Assembly: GCF_022343685.1 (NCBI RefSeq)
Contig: NZ_CP092123.1
Location: forward strand, 372,001-436,000
Length of the DNA: 64,000 nucleotides
DNA from: Marinobacterium sediminicola
GTDB taxonomy: Bacteria > Pseudomonadota > Gammaproteobacteria > Pseudomonadales > Balneatricaceae
Direction: 5' to 3'
This document shows, piece by piece, positions 28,199-37,435 of the stretch. Within the stretch, counting starts at the first letter, position 1. Every line of letters starts with the position of its first letter. The notes beneath the pieces are model-generated. The model made no database searches, was not told the DNA's origin, and saw only the letters and a program-made list of their open reading frames with translations. The position numbers were made by a program, and so were the translations under genes.

Positions 28199-30006
28199 CA
28201 ACTCCGAACACTCCGACCGCCCGCGTAATCGGTGTCCGTGACGATATTGTCAGCATCCGCATGCTGCGTGATGCCGAAGGTGAGTATTACCCGATCACCA
28301 AAAACGAAGTGGTGCTGATCTGTCCTCGACGCCATGATGGAGAGCGTCAGGAGCGGCTGCAGGCAGAGGTGCTCAGAGTGCGTCACGGCGAGGCCGATGT
28401 ACAGGTATTCGAGACCACCCGTGGCGTCGCCATCGGTGACGAAGTGGAGCAAACCGGGCAGATGCTGTCCGTGGCGCTGGGGCCCGGATTGTTGGGGCAG
28501 GTGTATGACGGCTTGCAGAACCCGCTGGAACTGATTGCGGGCCAGCACGGTTTCTTCCTGCCGCGCGGACTGTCCGTGGACGGCATCGATCAACAGCAGA
28601 AATGGTCCTTTCAGCCCGTGGTCAAGGTCGGGGCACGGGTCAAGGCGGGTGACCTGCTGGGGCGAGTGCCGGAGAGCCGATTCAGTCACAAGATCATGGT
28701 GCCGTTCAACCTGAGGGGTGAGGCTGAAGTGACCTGGGTGCAGGAAGGCAGCTTTACCGTCACGACGCCGGTGGTGCGGTTGCGACTGGAGAATGACGAG
28801 GAGCGAGAGGTCAGCATGCAGCAGCGCTGGCCGGTGCGTGTGCCGGTCAATCGGGACCTGCTGCGTGAAGGCTACAATCAGCGGTTGTTTCCACAGCAAC
28901 CGATGCTGACCAGTATCCGTCTGATCGATACCTTTTTTCCGGTCGCTTTGGGAGGGACGGCCTGTATACCCGGACCTTTCGGAGCCGGTAAAACCGTGCT
29001 TCAGGGGCTGATTTCACGCTACTCAAACGTGGATATCGTGGTCATTGTGGCCTGCGGTGAGCGAGCCGGTGAGGTGGTCGAAACGATCACTGAATTCCCC
29101 AACATGCCTGATCCGCGCGGCGGCACTCTGATGGACCGCACCGTGATCATCTGTAATACCTCGTCGATGCCGGTGGCGGCGCGTGAGGCTTCCATCTATA
29201 CCGGAATCACCATCAGCGAGTACTACCGCCAGATGGGCTACAACGTGCTGTTGATTGCTGATTCGACCTCACGCTGGGCGCAGGCCATGCGTGAAACCTC
29301 CGGGCGTCTGGAGGAAATTCCGGGTGAAGAGGCGTTCCCGGCCTATCTGGATTCGGCCGTGCGGGCGTTGTATGAGCGTGCCGGTCTTGTCGAAACCAAT
29401 GATCGGGAGCAGGGGAGTCTGACGCTGATCGGCACGGTTTCGCCGGCAGGGGGTAACTTCGAGGAGCCTGTGACCCAGTCGACGTTGCGTACGGTGAAAA
29501 CCTTTTTGGGACTGAGCGCCGAGCGAGCCTATAAGCGTGCCTATCCGGCAGTAGATCCGCTGATCTCCTGGTCGCGTTATCTTGATCAGCTGAGTGACTG
29601 GTTCAGCCGTGAGCTGTCGCCGCAGTGGGTTCAGGATGTCAAACGCATGCTGGAACTGATCCGACAGGGGGAGCAGGTGCAGCAGATGATGCAGGTGACC
29701 GGGGAAGAAGGGGTGACGCTGGAGGACTATCTTGACTGGCAGAAGTCGCAATGTCTCGATCAGGTCTATTTGCAGCAGGATGCGTTCGACGATGTGGATG
29801 CGTCGACACCGGTTGAGCGCCAGCAGGAGCTGTTCTTGCTGCTGCTGAAATGTCTTGATGCGCCACATGACTTTGCGGATAAGGAGGCGGTCCGTGACCA
29901 CTTCGTCAAGCTGACCGGCCTGTTCCGTAACCTGAACTACAGTCGCCACGACAGCCCGGACTATCGCCGTTACAGTAGCGAAATCGAACAACTGGGGTTT
30001 ACCTGA
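28195..30006 (+). CDS. atpA: V-type ATP synthase subunit A (catalytic)
   Basis: 603 residues. Catalytic subunit with Walker A GPFGAGKT near residue 260 and the family's extra non-homologous region before it (about residues 115-190). Other motifs: CGERAGEVVETITEFP, LIADSTSRWAQAMRETSGRLEEIPGEE and GTVSPAGGNFEEPVTQSTL. ATGA overlap with the DUF2764 gene. It is last in this operon although it is normally directly before B. No subunit F gene follows; the next gene is convergent and overlaps the stop by 8 bp. Confidence 0.96.
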   Translation: MTTPNTPTARVIGVRDDIVSIRMLRDAEGEYYPITKNEVVLICPRRHDGERQERLQAEVLRVRHGEADVQVFETTRGVAIGDEVEQTGQMLSVALGPGLLGQVYDGLQNPLELIAGQHGFFLPRGLSVDGIDQQQKWSFQPVVKVGARVKAGDLLGRVPESRFSHKIMVPFNLRGEAEVTWVQEGSFTVTTPVVRLRLENDEEREVSMQQRWPVRVPVNRDLLREGYNQRLFPQQPMLTSIRLIDTFFPVALGGTACIPGPFGAGKTVLQGLISRYSNVDIVVIVACGERAGEVVETITEFPNMPDPRGGTLMDRTVIICNTSSMPVAAREASIYTGITISEYYRQMGYNVLLIADSTSRWAQAMRETSGRLEEIPGEEAFPAYLDSAVRALYERAGLVETNDREQGSLTLIGTVSPAGGNFEEPVTQSTLRTVKTFLGLSAERAYKRAYPAVDPLISWSRYLDQLSDWFSRELSPQWVQDVKRMLELIRQGEQVQQMMQVTGEEGVTLEDYLDWQKSQCLDQVYLQQDAFDDVDASTPVERQQELFLLLLKCLDAPHDFADKEAVRDHFVKLTGLFRNLNYSRHDSPDYRRYSSEIEQLGFT

Positions 30007-30562
30007 TCAAGACCAGATCGTCCTGTTCAGGGCTCAAGGCGATGTGGCGAAGCGGAAATTCGGGCTCCTTCCCGGCTCTGTCCGCGAAGTAGAACCTGAG
30101 CGCGTTGCGGATAGTGGTGAAGGCCAGTCGATCCCAGGGGATTTCCTCTTCGCTGAACAGCCGTGTTTCCAGCGTTTCCTCGCTGCTGCCAAACCGTGGC
30201 TCGGGAAGGTCGGCCAGATAGATCAACTGCACCTGATTGACATGGATGATTGAGGTCAGGGTGTAGAGTTGGCGCAGTACGACCTCTGCGCGGGCCTCTT
30301 CCCGTGTTTCTCGAAGAGCTGCTTCCTCTGTCGTTTCCCCGTTCTCCATATAGCCGGCGGGCAGTGTCCAGTAGCCGTACCGCGGTTCGATCGCGCGTCG
30401 ACACAGCAGTACCTTATCTCCGTGCACAGGCAGGCAGCCGGAAATGATGCGTGGATTCTGGTAGTGAATCTGTCCACAATGGTCGCAGACATGACGCTCA
30501 CGGTTATCCCCGGCGGGAATTTTGAGGCTAACCGGAGAGCCGCAACAGCTGCAGTATTTCAT
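29999..30562 (-). CDS. Nudix hydrolase with N-terminal zinc ribbon
   Basis: 187 residues. A four-Cys zinc ribbon (YCSCCGSPV and HVCDHCGQIHY) precedes a Nudix domain with the box G-x5-E-x7-RE-x2-EE (GYMENGETTEEAALRETREE). This layout resembles NADH pyrophosphatase and ADP-ribose pyrophosphatase relatives of COG1051; the exact substrate is unknown. Its 3' end overlaps the atpA stop from the opposite strand. Confidence 0.9.
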   Translation of the reverse strand: MKYCSCCGSPVSLKIPAGDNRERHVCDHCGQIHYQNPRIISGCLPVHGDKVLLCRRAIEPRYGYWTLPAGYMENGETTEEAALRETREEARAEVVLRQLYTLTSIIHVNQVQLIYLADLPEPRFGSSEETLETRLFSEEEIPWDRLAFTTIRNALRFYFADRAGKEPEFPLRHIALSPEQDDLVLIR

Positions 30563-30679
30563 CCTGGCTCCTTGTAATTCTATTGTGAGCTGGGTGGATC
30601 ATTTTGACATTTTCACCCAGGGTCGCGGTAGCCTTGCCACAGGGGTATTATAGGCAGATCAGATGTAACCGGATCTCCC

Positions 30680-31279
30680 ATGCTAGACCATCTTCGCTTC
30701 CGGCTGCAGCATCACCGTCCCTGGCGCCTGCGAACTCGTGGCCGTGAAGCGGGAGTGCTGGTAGCACTGACCAACTGTACCGATCCTGAAGTGATTCTGA
30801 CTCTGAGGTCGCCTCACCTGTCCACGCACAGCGGCGAAATCTCGTTTCCCGGCGGCAAGCGAGATCCCGATGATCCTGACCTGCTGGCAACGGCGATGCG
30901 TGAAGCCGAGGAGGAGATTGCGCTCAGTCCTGGTAATGTCGAAGTGATCGGCTCGCTGGGTCAGGTGGTGTCCAAGCACCATTTGCAGGTGACGCCCTGG
31001 GTGGGGGTGATCTCTCCGAGCCTGCCGCTGGTGGCCAACCCGGAAGAGATCGCCGAGATTTACCGAGTGCCGCTCAGCTTTCTGCTGGACCCGGCCAATC
31101 GGCGCATGGATCGGCTTGAGCTTGCCGGGCAGGCCCGATTCGTTCCTGCCTGGCCGTGGCAGGGCGAGGTGATCTGGGGGCTCACGGCCTACATCCTGAG
31201 CGAGCTGCTCAACGTCGGCTTCGATGCCGATATCCCCATGCGTCCACGCCCTGAACATCTGGAGAGTCCCCGTGACTGA
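30680..31279 (+). CDS. Nudix CoA pyrophosphatase, NudL-like
   Basis: 199 residues of the coenzyme A diphosphatase group (E. coli NudL/YeaB). Features: SGEISFPGGKRDPDD followed by the Nudix catalytic REAEEEIAL, and EIAEIYRVPLSFLLDPAN in the C-terminal half. Probably hydrolyses CoA and acyl-CoA to phosphopantetheine and 3',5'-ADP. Overlaps the next small gene by 8 bp. Confidence 0.9.
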   Translation: MLDHLRFRLQHHRPWRLRTRGREAGVLVALTNCTDPEVILTLRSPHLSTHSGEISFPGGKRDPDDPDLLATAMREAEEEIALSPGNVEVIGSLGQVVSKHHLQVTPWVGVISPSLPLVANPEEIAEIYRVPLSFLLDPANRRMDRLELAGQARFVPAWPWQGEVIWGLTAYILSELLNVGFDADIPMRPRPEHLESPRD

Positions 31280-31472
31280 CTGTATCGATGACAAGCCTGT
31301 GCCCAGCCCTTGTGTCAGTGTCTGCGCCTTGGGTGAGGGTGATATCTGCATCGCCTGTCACCGCAGCGGTCAGGAGATCAGCCAGTGGGGACGGATGAGC
31401 AATGACGAAAAGCGTGCGGTATGGGCGCTGATTCGGCGTCGAGAGCAGGGGGAGTCTGTTCAGGGGGAGTAA
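31272..31472 (+). CDS. DUF1289 small zinc-binding protein
   Basis: 66 residues, GTG start within the end of the Nudix gene. Four Cys in SPCVSVCALGEGDICIACHRSGQE form the DUF1289 metal-binding motif; the following EISQWGRMSNDEKRAVW is typical. Function unknown. Translation coupling with the upstream CoA pyrophosphatase is likely. Confidence 0.88.
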   Translation: MTDCIDDKPVPSPCVSVCALGEGDICIACHRSGQEISQWGRMSNDEKRAVWALIRRREQGESVQGE

Positions 31473-31498
31473 GGAGCCCTTGCGGGTGCCGGGCTCCT
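31472..31498. terminator. Terminator-like hairpin between convergent genes
   Basis: AGGAGCCC paired with GGGCTCCT around an 11-base loop, at the end of the DUF1289 gene and facing the corB end. No T tract, so it is weak. Confidence 0.5.
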
Positions 31499-31512
31499 CG
31501 TGATCCGGCCGG

Positions 31513-32787
31513 TTAGAGGCTCTCGCGAGCCTTGGCGGTCTTGATGACGCGTACAGTCTTCACCAGGTTGTCGCAGATCTGCAGAGTTTCCATGCGGTAG
31601 CCGGCCACTTCCAGACACACGTTGGAGTTGGGGATCGACTCCAGCACTTCGGTGATCAGACCATTCAGTGTCTTGGGCCCATCGGTTGGCAACTGCCAAT
31701 GCAAAGCCTTGTTGATCTCGCGGATATAGGCACTGCCGTCGATGAAGAAGCTGCCGTCTTCCTGCGGGTGAATTTCCTGGTTCATCTCGTCATGATCGTT
31801 CGAGAGTTCACCCACGATCTCTTCAAGAATATCTTCCAGAGTGACGATCCCTTCGATATCGCCGTACTCATCCACCACCACGCCGATACGGCGACTGTGT
31901 TTCTGGAAGTTGAGCAGCTGGGTCTGCAGCGGGGTGCTTTCGGGCACGAAGTAGGCTTCATGAACCACCTGCATGATGGCCGGTTTGGTGACGTTGCCCT
32001 GCTGAATCAGCTGGGCCAGGTTGCGCATGTGGAGGATGCCGACGATGTTGTTGATGTCGCCGCGATAGACCGGCAGGCGTGTGTGTCCGGTCTTGGAAAG
32101 CAGTTCAAGAATCTGGTCCATTTCCAGGTCCAGGTCGATCCCCTCAACCTCGTTGCGCGGAATCATGATGTCGTTGACGGTTACCTCATTCAACTCCAGC
32201 ACGCCCAGCAGCATCGACTGGTTGCGGTGCGGTAGCAGCGAACCGGCTTCATGCACGATGGTGCGCAGTTCTTCGGTGCTCAGATGTTCGTTGCCGGCTT
32301 CGTTTACGTTGACGCCGAACATGCGCAGGAAGCCGTTGGTGATACCGTTGATGATCCACACCAGCGGGTAGGCCAGCTTCAGCATCGGTTGCAAAATGTA
32401 GGAAGCCGGAAAGGCAATCTTTTCAGGGTGAAGAGCCGCCATGGTCTTCGGCGAGACTTCCGCAAAAATCAGGATCACCAGGGTCAAACCCGCCGTTGCG
32501 ATGGCAATACCGGCGTCACCCCAGAGGCGAACTGCAATGACCGTGGCGATTGCGGACGCCAGGATGTTGACGAAGTTGTTGCCGATCAGAATCAGGCCGA
32601 TCAGGCGGTCGGGACGCTCCAGAAGGCTGTTGGCCTTGCGGGCGGCGCGATGTCCGTTTTTCACCAAGTGTCGCAACCGGTAGCGGTTGAGCGACATCAT
32701 TCCGGTTTCAGAGCTGGAGAAGAACGCTGAACAGAAAATCAGCAGGACCAGAATAGCTGTCAGTGTACTTAACGACGCGTCGTCCAA
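31513..32787 (-). CDS. corB: CNNM/CorC-HlyC family membrane protein (CorB/YfjD)
   Basis: 424 residues. N-terminal DUF21/CNNM membrane domain (about residues 1-185, with SSSETGMMSLNRYRLRHL and LIGNNFVNILAS), a CBS-domain pair (about 205-320), and a C-terminal CorC_HlyC domain. Implicated in Mg2+/Co2+ efflux. The start is a TTG at 32787 by alignment with E. coli CorB. In E. coli the gene also neighbours ypjD and ffh. Confidence 0.93.
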   Translation of the reverse strand: MDDASLSTLTAILVLLIFCSAFFSSSETGMMSLNRYRLRHLVKNGHRAARKANSLLERPDRLIGLILIGNNFVNILASAIATVIAVRLWGDAGIAIATAGLTLVILIFAEVSPKTMAALHPEKIAFPASYILQPMLKLAYPLVWIINGITNGFLRMFGVNVNEAGNEHLSTEELRTIVHEAGSLLPHRNQSMLLGVLELNEVTVNDIMIPRNEVEGIDLDLEMDQILELLSKTGHTRLPVYRGDINNIVGILHMRNLAQLIQQGNVTKPAIMQVVHEAYFVPESTPLQTQLLNFQKHSRRIGVVVDEYGDIEGIVTLEDILEEIVGELSNDHDEMNQEIHPQEDGSFFIDGSAYIREINKALHWQLPTDGPKTLNGLITEVLESIPNSNVCLEVAGYRMETLQICDNLVKTVRVIKTAKARESL

Positions 32788-32858
32788 GGGACATTAACCT
32801 TAATTGAATTCGGGGCGTTCATTTTCTGGTCAGAGTAACAGGCTGTCAAGCGAACCGA

Positions 32859-33656
32859 CTAAGCCTTGAGTAGCAGTTCAAGCACCAGTTTGGAGCCAAA
32901 GAACGCCAGCATCAGTAACAGGAAACCGCCCAGCGTCCAGCGCACGGCGGTGCGACTGCGCCAGCCGAGAAAGTGACGACCGGCGAGCAGAACGGCGTAG
33001 ACGACCCAGGCGAACAATGACAGCAGGGTTTTGTGCACCAGATGCTGGGCAAACAGGTTGTCGATGAACAGGAAGCCGGTCACCAGCGCCGCACTCAGCA
33101 GCAGGAATGCCGCCCAGAGGCTTTCGAACAACAGACGCTCCATCATCTGCAGCGGCGGCAGCGAGGCGACCAGACCCCGGGTGTGGTGCTGTTTGAGGGC
33201 TGATTCCTGACGCCACAATAAAACCGCCTGTACCGTGGCGATGGTAAACAGGCTGTAGGCCAGCAATGACAGCAGGATATGGGTGATCAAACCGCCGGAA
33301 TAGGGTTTGGGGGCTGACCCGGCATCAATGAAGGTGGCGGCCAGCAAGGTAATGGCGGCGAGCGGGAAAACGCCGATGAACAGGTTGTCGAGACGCTGAC
33401 GCAGGCTGCTGGCCAGGACCATGCCGGCGACGCTCCAGGCGATCAGGGAGCCGACCGGGAAGAAACTGAGATCAATGCCCTCAGGCTGGTGCAACAGCAG
33501 ATACACACTGTAACCCTGCAGCAGGAAACCGACCATGCCGAGCAGGCGCGTGGGCAGGCGCAACTGATCCTGGTTGCCGGCCGACAGGCGACGCCATTGC
33601 AGTACGGTTGCAACAAGATAGCAAAGGGCGGCGATAAGCGTCGTGGTGATCAGCAT
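32859..33656 (-). CDS. ypjD: YpjD/CcsA-like inner membrane protein
   Basis: 265 residues with about eight membrane helices, of the cytochrome c assembly (CcmC/CcsA) protein superfamily. The family's YSGGLITHILLSLLAYS segment and conserved His residues are present. The exact role of YpjD is unsettled. Divergent from ffh and next to corB as in other gammaproteobacteria. Confidence 0.9.
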   Translation of the reverse strand: MLITTTLIAALCYLVATVLQWRRLSAGNQDQLRLPTRLLGMVGFLLQGYSVYLLLHQPEGIDLSFFPVGSLIAWSVAGMVLASSLRQRLDNLFIGVFPLAAITLLAATFIDAGSAPKPYSGGLITHILLSLLAYSLFTIATVQAVLLWRQESALKQHHTRGLVASLPPLQMMERLLFESLWAAFLLLSAALVTGFLFIDNLFAQHLVHKTLLSLFAWVVYAVLLAGRHFLGWRSRTAVRWTLGGFLLLMLAFFGSKLVLELLLKA

Positions 33657-33738
33657 CCATATCCTCCTTAATGGCGCCTAAGTGTGGCATAAATGCAGGG
33701 GTGAGGAAATATAGGTGCCCCCGGGGCAGGGGGTTCTG

Positions 33739-33744
33739 TATAAT
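33739..33744 (+). promoter_or_regulatory. Candidate -10 element for ffh
   Basis: A perfect TATAAT 62 bp before the ffh start; no convincing -35 box is visible in the GC-rich stretch upstream. Confidence 0.4.
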
Positions 33745-33806
33745 ATGTCGCCAAAGCGTTTAAGGGTGGGTGCCGGGAGGGTGCCACCGGCAGATAGAGG
33801 TATTCG

Positions 33807-35189
33807 ATGTTTGATAATCTGACAGAACGGCTTACGCAGACGCTGCGCTCGGTGACCGGTCAGGCAAAACTGACTGAAGACAACATCAAGGGCACCCTGC
33901 GTGAAGTGCGCATGGCATTGCTGGAGGCGGATGTCGCCCTGCCGGTAGTGAAGGCGTTCATCAACAGTGTCAAGGAACGAGCTGTTGGTCAGGAAGTCAG
34001 CAAAAGCCTGAGTCCGGGTCAGGTCTTCGTCAAGATTGTTAACGAAGAGCTGGTCAAGGTGATGGGTGAGGCCAACGCCGAGCTTGATCTGGCGACCCAA
34101 CCCCCTGCTGTTTTGATGATGGCGGGCCTGCAGGGCGCGGGTAAAACCACCTCCGTGGCCAAATTGGCGCGTTACCTGAAAGAGCGCAAAAAGAAAAAGG
34201 TGCTGGTGGTGTCCGCCGACATTTACCGACCTGCCGCAATTCGACAGCTGGAAACGCTTGCCGGTGAAGTCGGCGTTGAGTTCTTCCCGTCTACTGCGGA
34301 GCAGGATCCGGTCGATATCGCCGAAGCGGCCATTCAGCACGCGCGTATCAAGGCGTTTGATATCCTGATTGTTGATACGGCCGGCCGTCTCCATGTCGAT
34401 GAAGATATGATGCAGGAGATCAAACGCCTGCATGCCTCGGTCAAACCGGTCGAAACCCTGTTCGTGGTTGACTCCATGACCGGTCAGGATGCGGCCAATA
34501 CCGCACGCGCCTTCAACGAAGTGCTGCCGCTGACCGGTGTGATTCTGACCAAGACCGATGGTGATGCCCGTGGCGGTGCCGCGCTCTCGGTGCGTCATAT
34601 CACGGGCAAGCCGATCAAGTTCCTTGGCGTTGGTGAGAAAACCGACGCGCTGGAGCCCTTCCATCCGGACCGTGTAGCCTCCCGTATCCTTGGTATGGGT
34701 GACGTGCTGTCACTGATCGAGGAAGCCGAGCACAAGATCGACAAGGCCAAGGCGGAAAAGTTTGCCAAGAAGATTACCAAGGGCAAGGGCTTTGACCTGG
34801 AAGACTTCCGCGAGCAGATCCAGCAGATGCACAACATGGGCGGTATGATGTCGATGCTGGAGAAGCTGCCGGGCATGGGGCAGATGGTCCAGGCCGCTCA
34901 GGCGGCGCAGGCCGAGAAAGGCATCCAGCAGATGGTGACCATCATCAACTCAATGACCCCGCACGAGCGTCGCAACCCGGATGTCATCAGCGGTTCGCGC
35001 AAGCGTCGTATCGCCATGGGTTCGGGGACCCAGATTCAGGATGTGAATCGCCTGCTCAAGCAGCACAAGCAGATGGCCAAAATGATGAAGAAGTTCGGCT
35101 CCAAGTCGGGCATGGCCAAGCTGGCACGCGGCATGAAAGGCATGATGCCCCCGGGTATGGGTGGCGGTGGTGGTTTTCCGCGTTTCTGA
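33807..35189 (+). CDS. ffh: Signal recognition particle protein Ffh (SRP54)
   Basis: 460 residues. N domain, then the G domain with GLQGAGKTTSVAKLA (P loop), VVSADIYRPAA, DTAGRLHVDEDMM and TKTDGDARGGAAL, followed by the Met-rich M domain ending in GMMPPGMGGGGGFP that binds 4.5S RNA and signal sequences. Targets nascent membrane proteins to FtsY. The 4.5S RNA gene is not in this window. Confidence 0.98.
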   Translation: MFDNLTERLTQTLRSVTGQAKLTEDNIKGTLREVRMALLEADVALPVVKAFINSVKERAVGQEVSKSLSPGQVFVKIVNEELVKVMGEANAELDLATQPPAVLMMAGLQGAGKTTSVAKLARYLKERKKKKVLVVSADIYRPAAIRQLETLAGEVGVEFFPSTAEQDPVDIAEAAIQHARIKAFDILIVDTAGRLHVDEDMMQEIKRLHASVKPVETLFVVDSMTGQDAANTARAFNEVLPLTGVILTKTDGDARGGAALSVRHITGKPIKFLGVGEKTDALEPFHPDRVASRILGMGDVLSLIEEAEHKIDKAKAEKFAKKITKGKGFDLEDFREQIQQMHNMGGMMSMLEKLPGMGQMVQAAQAAQAEKGIQQMVTIINSMTPHERRNPDVISGSRKRRIAMGSGTQIQDVNRLLKQHKQMAKMMKKFGSKSGMAKLARGMKGMMPPGMGGGGGFPRF

Positions 35190-35231
35190 ACGGCTGCGAA
35201 CTGATTAAAATCTGATCTTTATGCTTTCAAC

Positions 35232-35266
35232 GGGCGGCAATTTCACGTAAAATTGCCGCCCTGTTT
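35232..35266. terminator. Terminator after ffh
   Basis: A 12-bp perfect stem GGGCGGCAATTT with its complement, loop of about 7 bases, followed by TGTTTAATTT. Separates ffh from the rpsP operon. Confidence 0.8.
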
Positions 35267-35366
35267 AATTTGGCCTTCGTTTATCTGGGCAGTTTGGCTG
35301 GGGAACGAAGAAACAAAACGATGGGCGATCCTAAAACCCATCCAGCGAAATAAAGGGGTCCAGCGC

Positions 35367-35618
35367 ATGGTCACTATTCGTTTGTCTCGTGGTGGCGCTA
35401 AAAAGCGTCCGTTCTATCACATCACCGTAGCCGATTCACGCAATGCGCGTGATGGCCGCTTTATTGAGCGTGTCGGCTTCTTCAACCCGGTTGCCCGTGG
35501 CCAGGAAGAGCGTCTGCGCGTCAACCTGGAACGTGTCGACTACTGGGTTGGCAAAGGTGCTCAGACTTCTGAGCGTGTTGCTCAGCTGCTCAAAGAAGCA
35601 CGCAAGGCAGCAGAGTAA
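35367..35618 (+). CDS. rpsP: Small ribosomal subunit protein bS16
   Basis: 83 residues: [38 protein letters not shown] and [16 protein letters not shown]. First gene of the conserved rpsP-rimM-trmD-rplS operon. The ATG at 35367 is certain by homology; the open frame extends far upstream without matching anything. Confidence 0.98.
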   Translation: MVTIRLSRGGAKKRPFYHITVADSRNARDGRFIERVGFFNPVARGQEERLRVNLERVDYWVGKGAQTSERVAQLLKEARKAAE

Positions 35619-35633
35619 GGTCGGATACAGGCC

Positions 35634-36170
35634 GTGTCAGTAAACAGTGACAACACAGATCTGGTAGTACTGGGTCGTTTCACGGCTCCCTACGGCGTGA
35701 AAGGGTGGATCAAGGTCTACTCTTACACCGACCCGATGGAGAACATACTGAACTATGACTCGTGGCAGGTGGAGTGTGACGGGCGTTTGATGCCGGTCAA
35801 ACTGGAAGCTGGCAAGCGCCACGGGAAAGGTCTGATCGCCAAATTGGCCGGTGTGAATACTCCGGAAGAGGCAAGGCTCTGGAATGGTCGCGAAATCAAA
35901 GTGCCCCAGTCCGAGCTGCCGCAACTGGAGACCGGTGAGTATTACTGGAGCCAGCTGGAAAACCTGTTGGTATACACCGAATCCGGCGTATTGCTGGGTC
36001 GGGTCAGCCACCTGATGGAAACCGGTGCAAATGATGTGCTGGTGGTCAAGGGAACAGCCGAGAGTATCGATCGTGAACAGCGACTGATCCCCTGGCTGCC
36101 TGATCAGGTGGTGAAAAAAGTTGATCTTGATTCGGGATTGATGCGGGTCGATTGGGACCCGGATTTCTGA
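35634..36170 (+). CDS. rimM: Ribosome maturation factor RimM
   Basis: 178 residues, GTG start 15 bp after rpsP. N-terminal RimM barrel (LGRFTAPYGVKGWIKVYSYTDP) and C-terminal PRC-barrel (VLGRVSHLMETGANDVLVV, LIPWLPDQVVKKVDL). Assists 30S head assembly through binding of ribosomal protein S19. Confidence 0.96.
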   Translation: MSVNSDNTDLVVLGRFTAPYGVKGWIKVYSYTDPMENILNYDSWQVECDGRLMPVKLEAGKRHGKGLIAKLAGVNTPEEARLWNGREIKVPQSELPQLETGEYYWSQLENLLVYTESGVLLGRVSHLMETGANDVLVVKGTAESIDREQRLIPWLPDQVVKKVDLDSGLMRVDWDPDF

Positions 36171-36173
36171 GTC

Positions 36174-36932
36174 ATGTGGTTCGGGATCGTCAGCCTGTTC
36201 CCGGAGATGTTCGAAGCGGTTACCCGCTATGGCGTCACCGGACGGGCAGTACGCAACGGCCTGATTGATGTGGAGTGCTGGAATCCCCGCGACTTCACTC
36301 ATGATCGTCATCGCACGGTGGATGATCGTCCCTACGGGGGTGGTCCCGGCATGTTGATGAAGGTACAGCCACTGCGGGATGCGATCGATGCTGCCAGAAC
36401 GGCCGCAGGCGAGGGTGCTCGGGTGATTTATCTGTCACCGCAAGGGCGTCGTCTGGATCAGGTCGGGGTATGCGAGCTGGCGGCAAACGACAAGTTGATT
36501 CTGGTAGCCGGGCGCTACGAAGGGATCGATGAGCGTTTGTTGCAGAGTGAAGTCGATGAAGAGTGGTCACTGGGAGATTTCGTTCTCAGTGGTGGCGAGT
36601 TGCCGGCGATGGTGATGATCGATGCCGTGGCACGAATGGTGCCCGGAGTTCTCGGGCATCAGGATTCGGCGGTGGAAGACTCATTCTTCGAAGGCTTGCT
36701 CGACTGTCCGCACTACACCCGTCCCGAGGAGCTGAACGGCCAGCGGGTGCCGGCGGTATTGCTCAGTGGCAATCATGCCGAGATCCGTCGCTGGCGCCTG
36801 AAACAGCAACTGGGGCGAACCTGGGAGCGGCGACCGGACCTGTTGGAGAAGATCGATTTGAACCCGGAACAGCAGACGTTGTTAAGCGAATATATCCGCG
36901 AGGCCCGGGCGGCCGGCGGGAGCAATATCTAG
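36174..36932 (+). CDS. trmD: tRNA (guanine(37)-N1)-methyltransferase TrmD
   Basis: 252 residues, SPOUT methyltransferase that makes m1G37 and prevents frameshifting. Motifs: [60 protein letters not shown] in the knot. Starts 3 bp after rimM. Confidence 0.97.
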   Translation: MWFGIVSLFPEMFEAVTRYGVTGRAVRNGLIDVECWNPRDFTHDRHRTVDDRPYGGGPGMLMKVQPLRDAIDAARTAAGEGARVIYLSPQGRRLDQVGVCELAANDKLILVAGRYEGIDERLLQSEVDEEWSLGDFVLSGGELPAMVMIDAVARMVPGVLGHQDSAVEDSFFEGLLDCPHYTRPEELNGQRVPAVLLSGNHAEIRRWRLKQQLGRTWERRPDLLEKIDLNPEQQTLLSEYIREARAAGGSNI

Positions 36933-36941
36933 GAGCGAGCA

Positions 36942-37298
36942 ATGAGCAACAAGAGCCTGATTATTCAGCAGATCGAAGCTGAACAGATGAGCAAAGAAGT
37001 CCCGGCTTTTGCACCGGGCGACACCGTAGTAGTACAGGTACGCGTAGTAGAAGGCACCCGTAGCCGTCTGCAGGCGTTCGAAGGCGTAGTGCTGGGCAAG
37101 CGTAACCGCGGCCTGAACTCTGCTTTCACCGTACGCAAGATCTCCCACGGCGTGGGCGTTGAGCGTACTTTCCAGACTTACAGCCCGACCGTTGAACAGA
37201 TCGAAGTGAAGCGTCGTGGTGATGTGCGTCAGGCTAAGCTGTACTACCTGCGTGAGCGTAGCGGCAAGTCTGCACGTATCAAAGAGAAGCTCGGCTAA
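36942..37298 (+). CDS. rplS: Large ribosomal subunit protein bL19
   Basis: 118 residues: [45 protein letters not shown], and [18 protein letters not shown]. Last gene of the operon, followed by a strong terminator. Confidence 0.98.
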   Translation: MSNKSLIIQQIEAEQMSKEVPAFAPGDTVVVQVRVVEGTRSRLQAFEGVVLGKRNRGLNSAFTVRKISHGVGVERTFQTYSPTVEQIEVKRRGDVRQAKLYYLRERSGKSARIKEKLG

Positions 37299-37320
37299 GG
37301 TCAAACCTTGTCAGCTTAAG

Positions 37321-37350
37321 AAAAAGGCAGCCCAGGTGGCTGCCTTTTTT
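37321..37350 (+). terminator. Rho-independent terminator after rplS
   Basis: AAAAAGGCAGCC paired with GGCTGCCTTTTTT around a 5-base loop. Confidence 0.93.
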
Positions 37351-37435
37351 GTTGATCTGGATACTCGCCATTTGAGGGTTCAGCTCCTAGAATTGGTCGT
37401 TCTGAATAGCAACTGAATGGAACGCGGGGTGTTGC

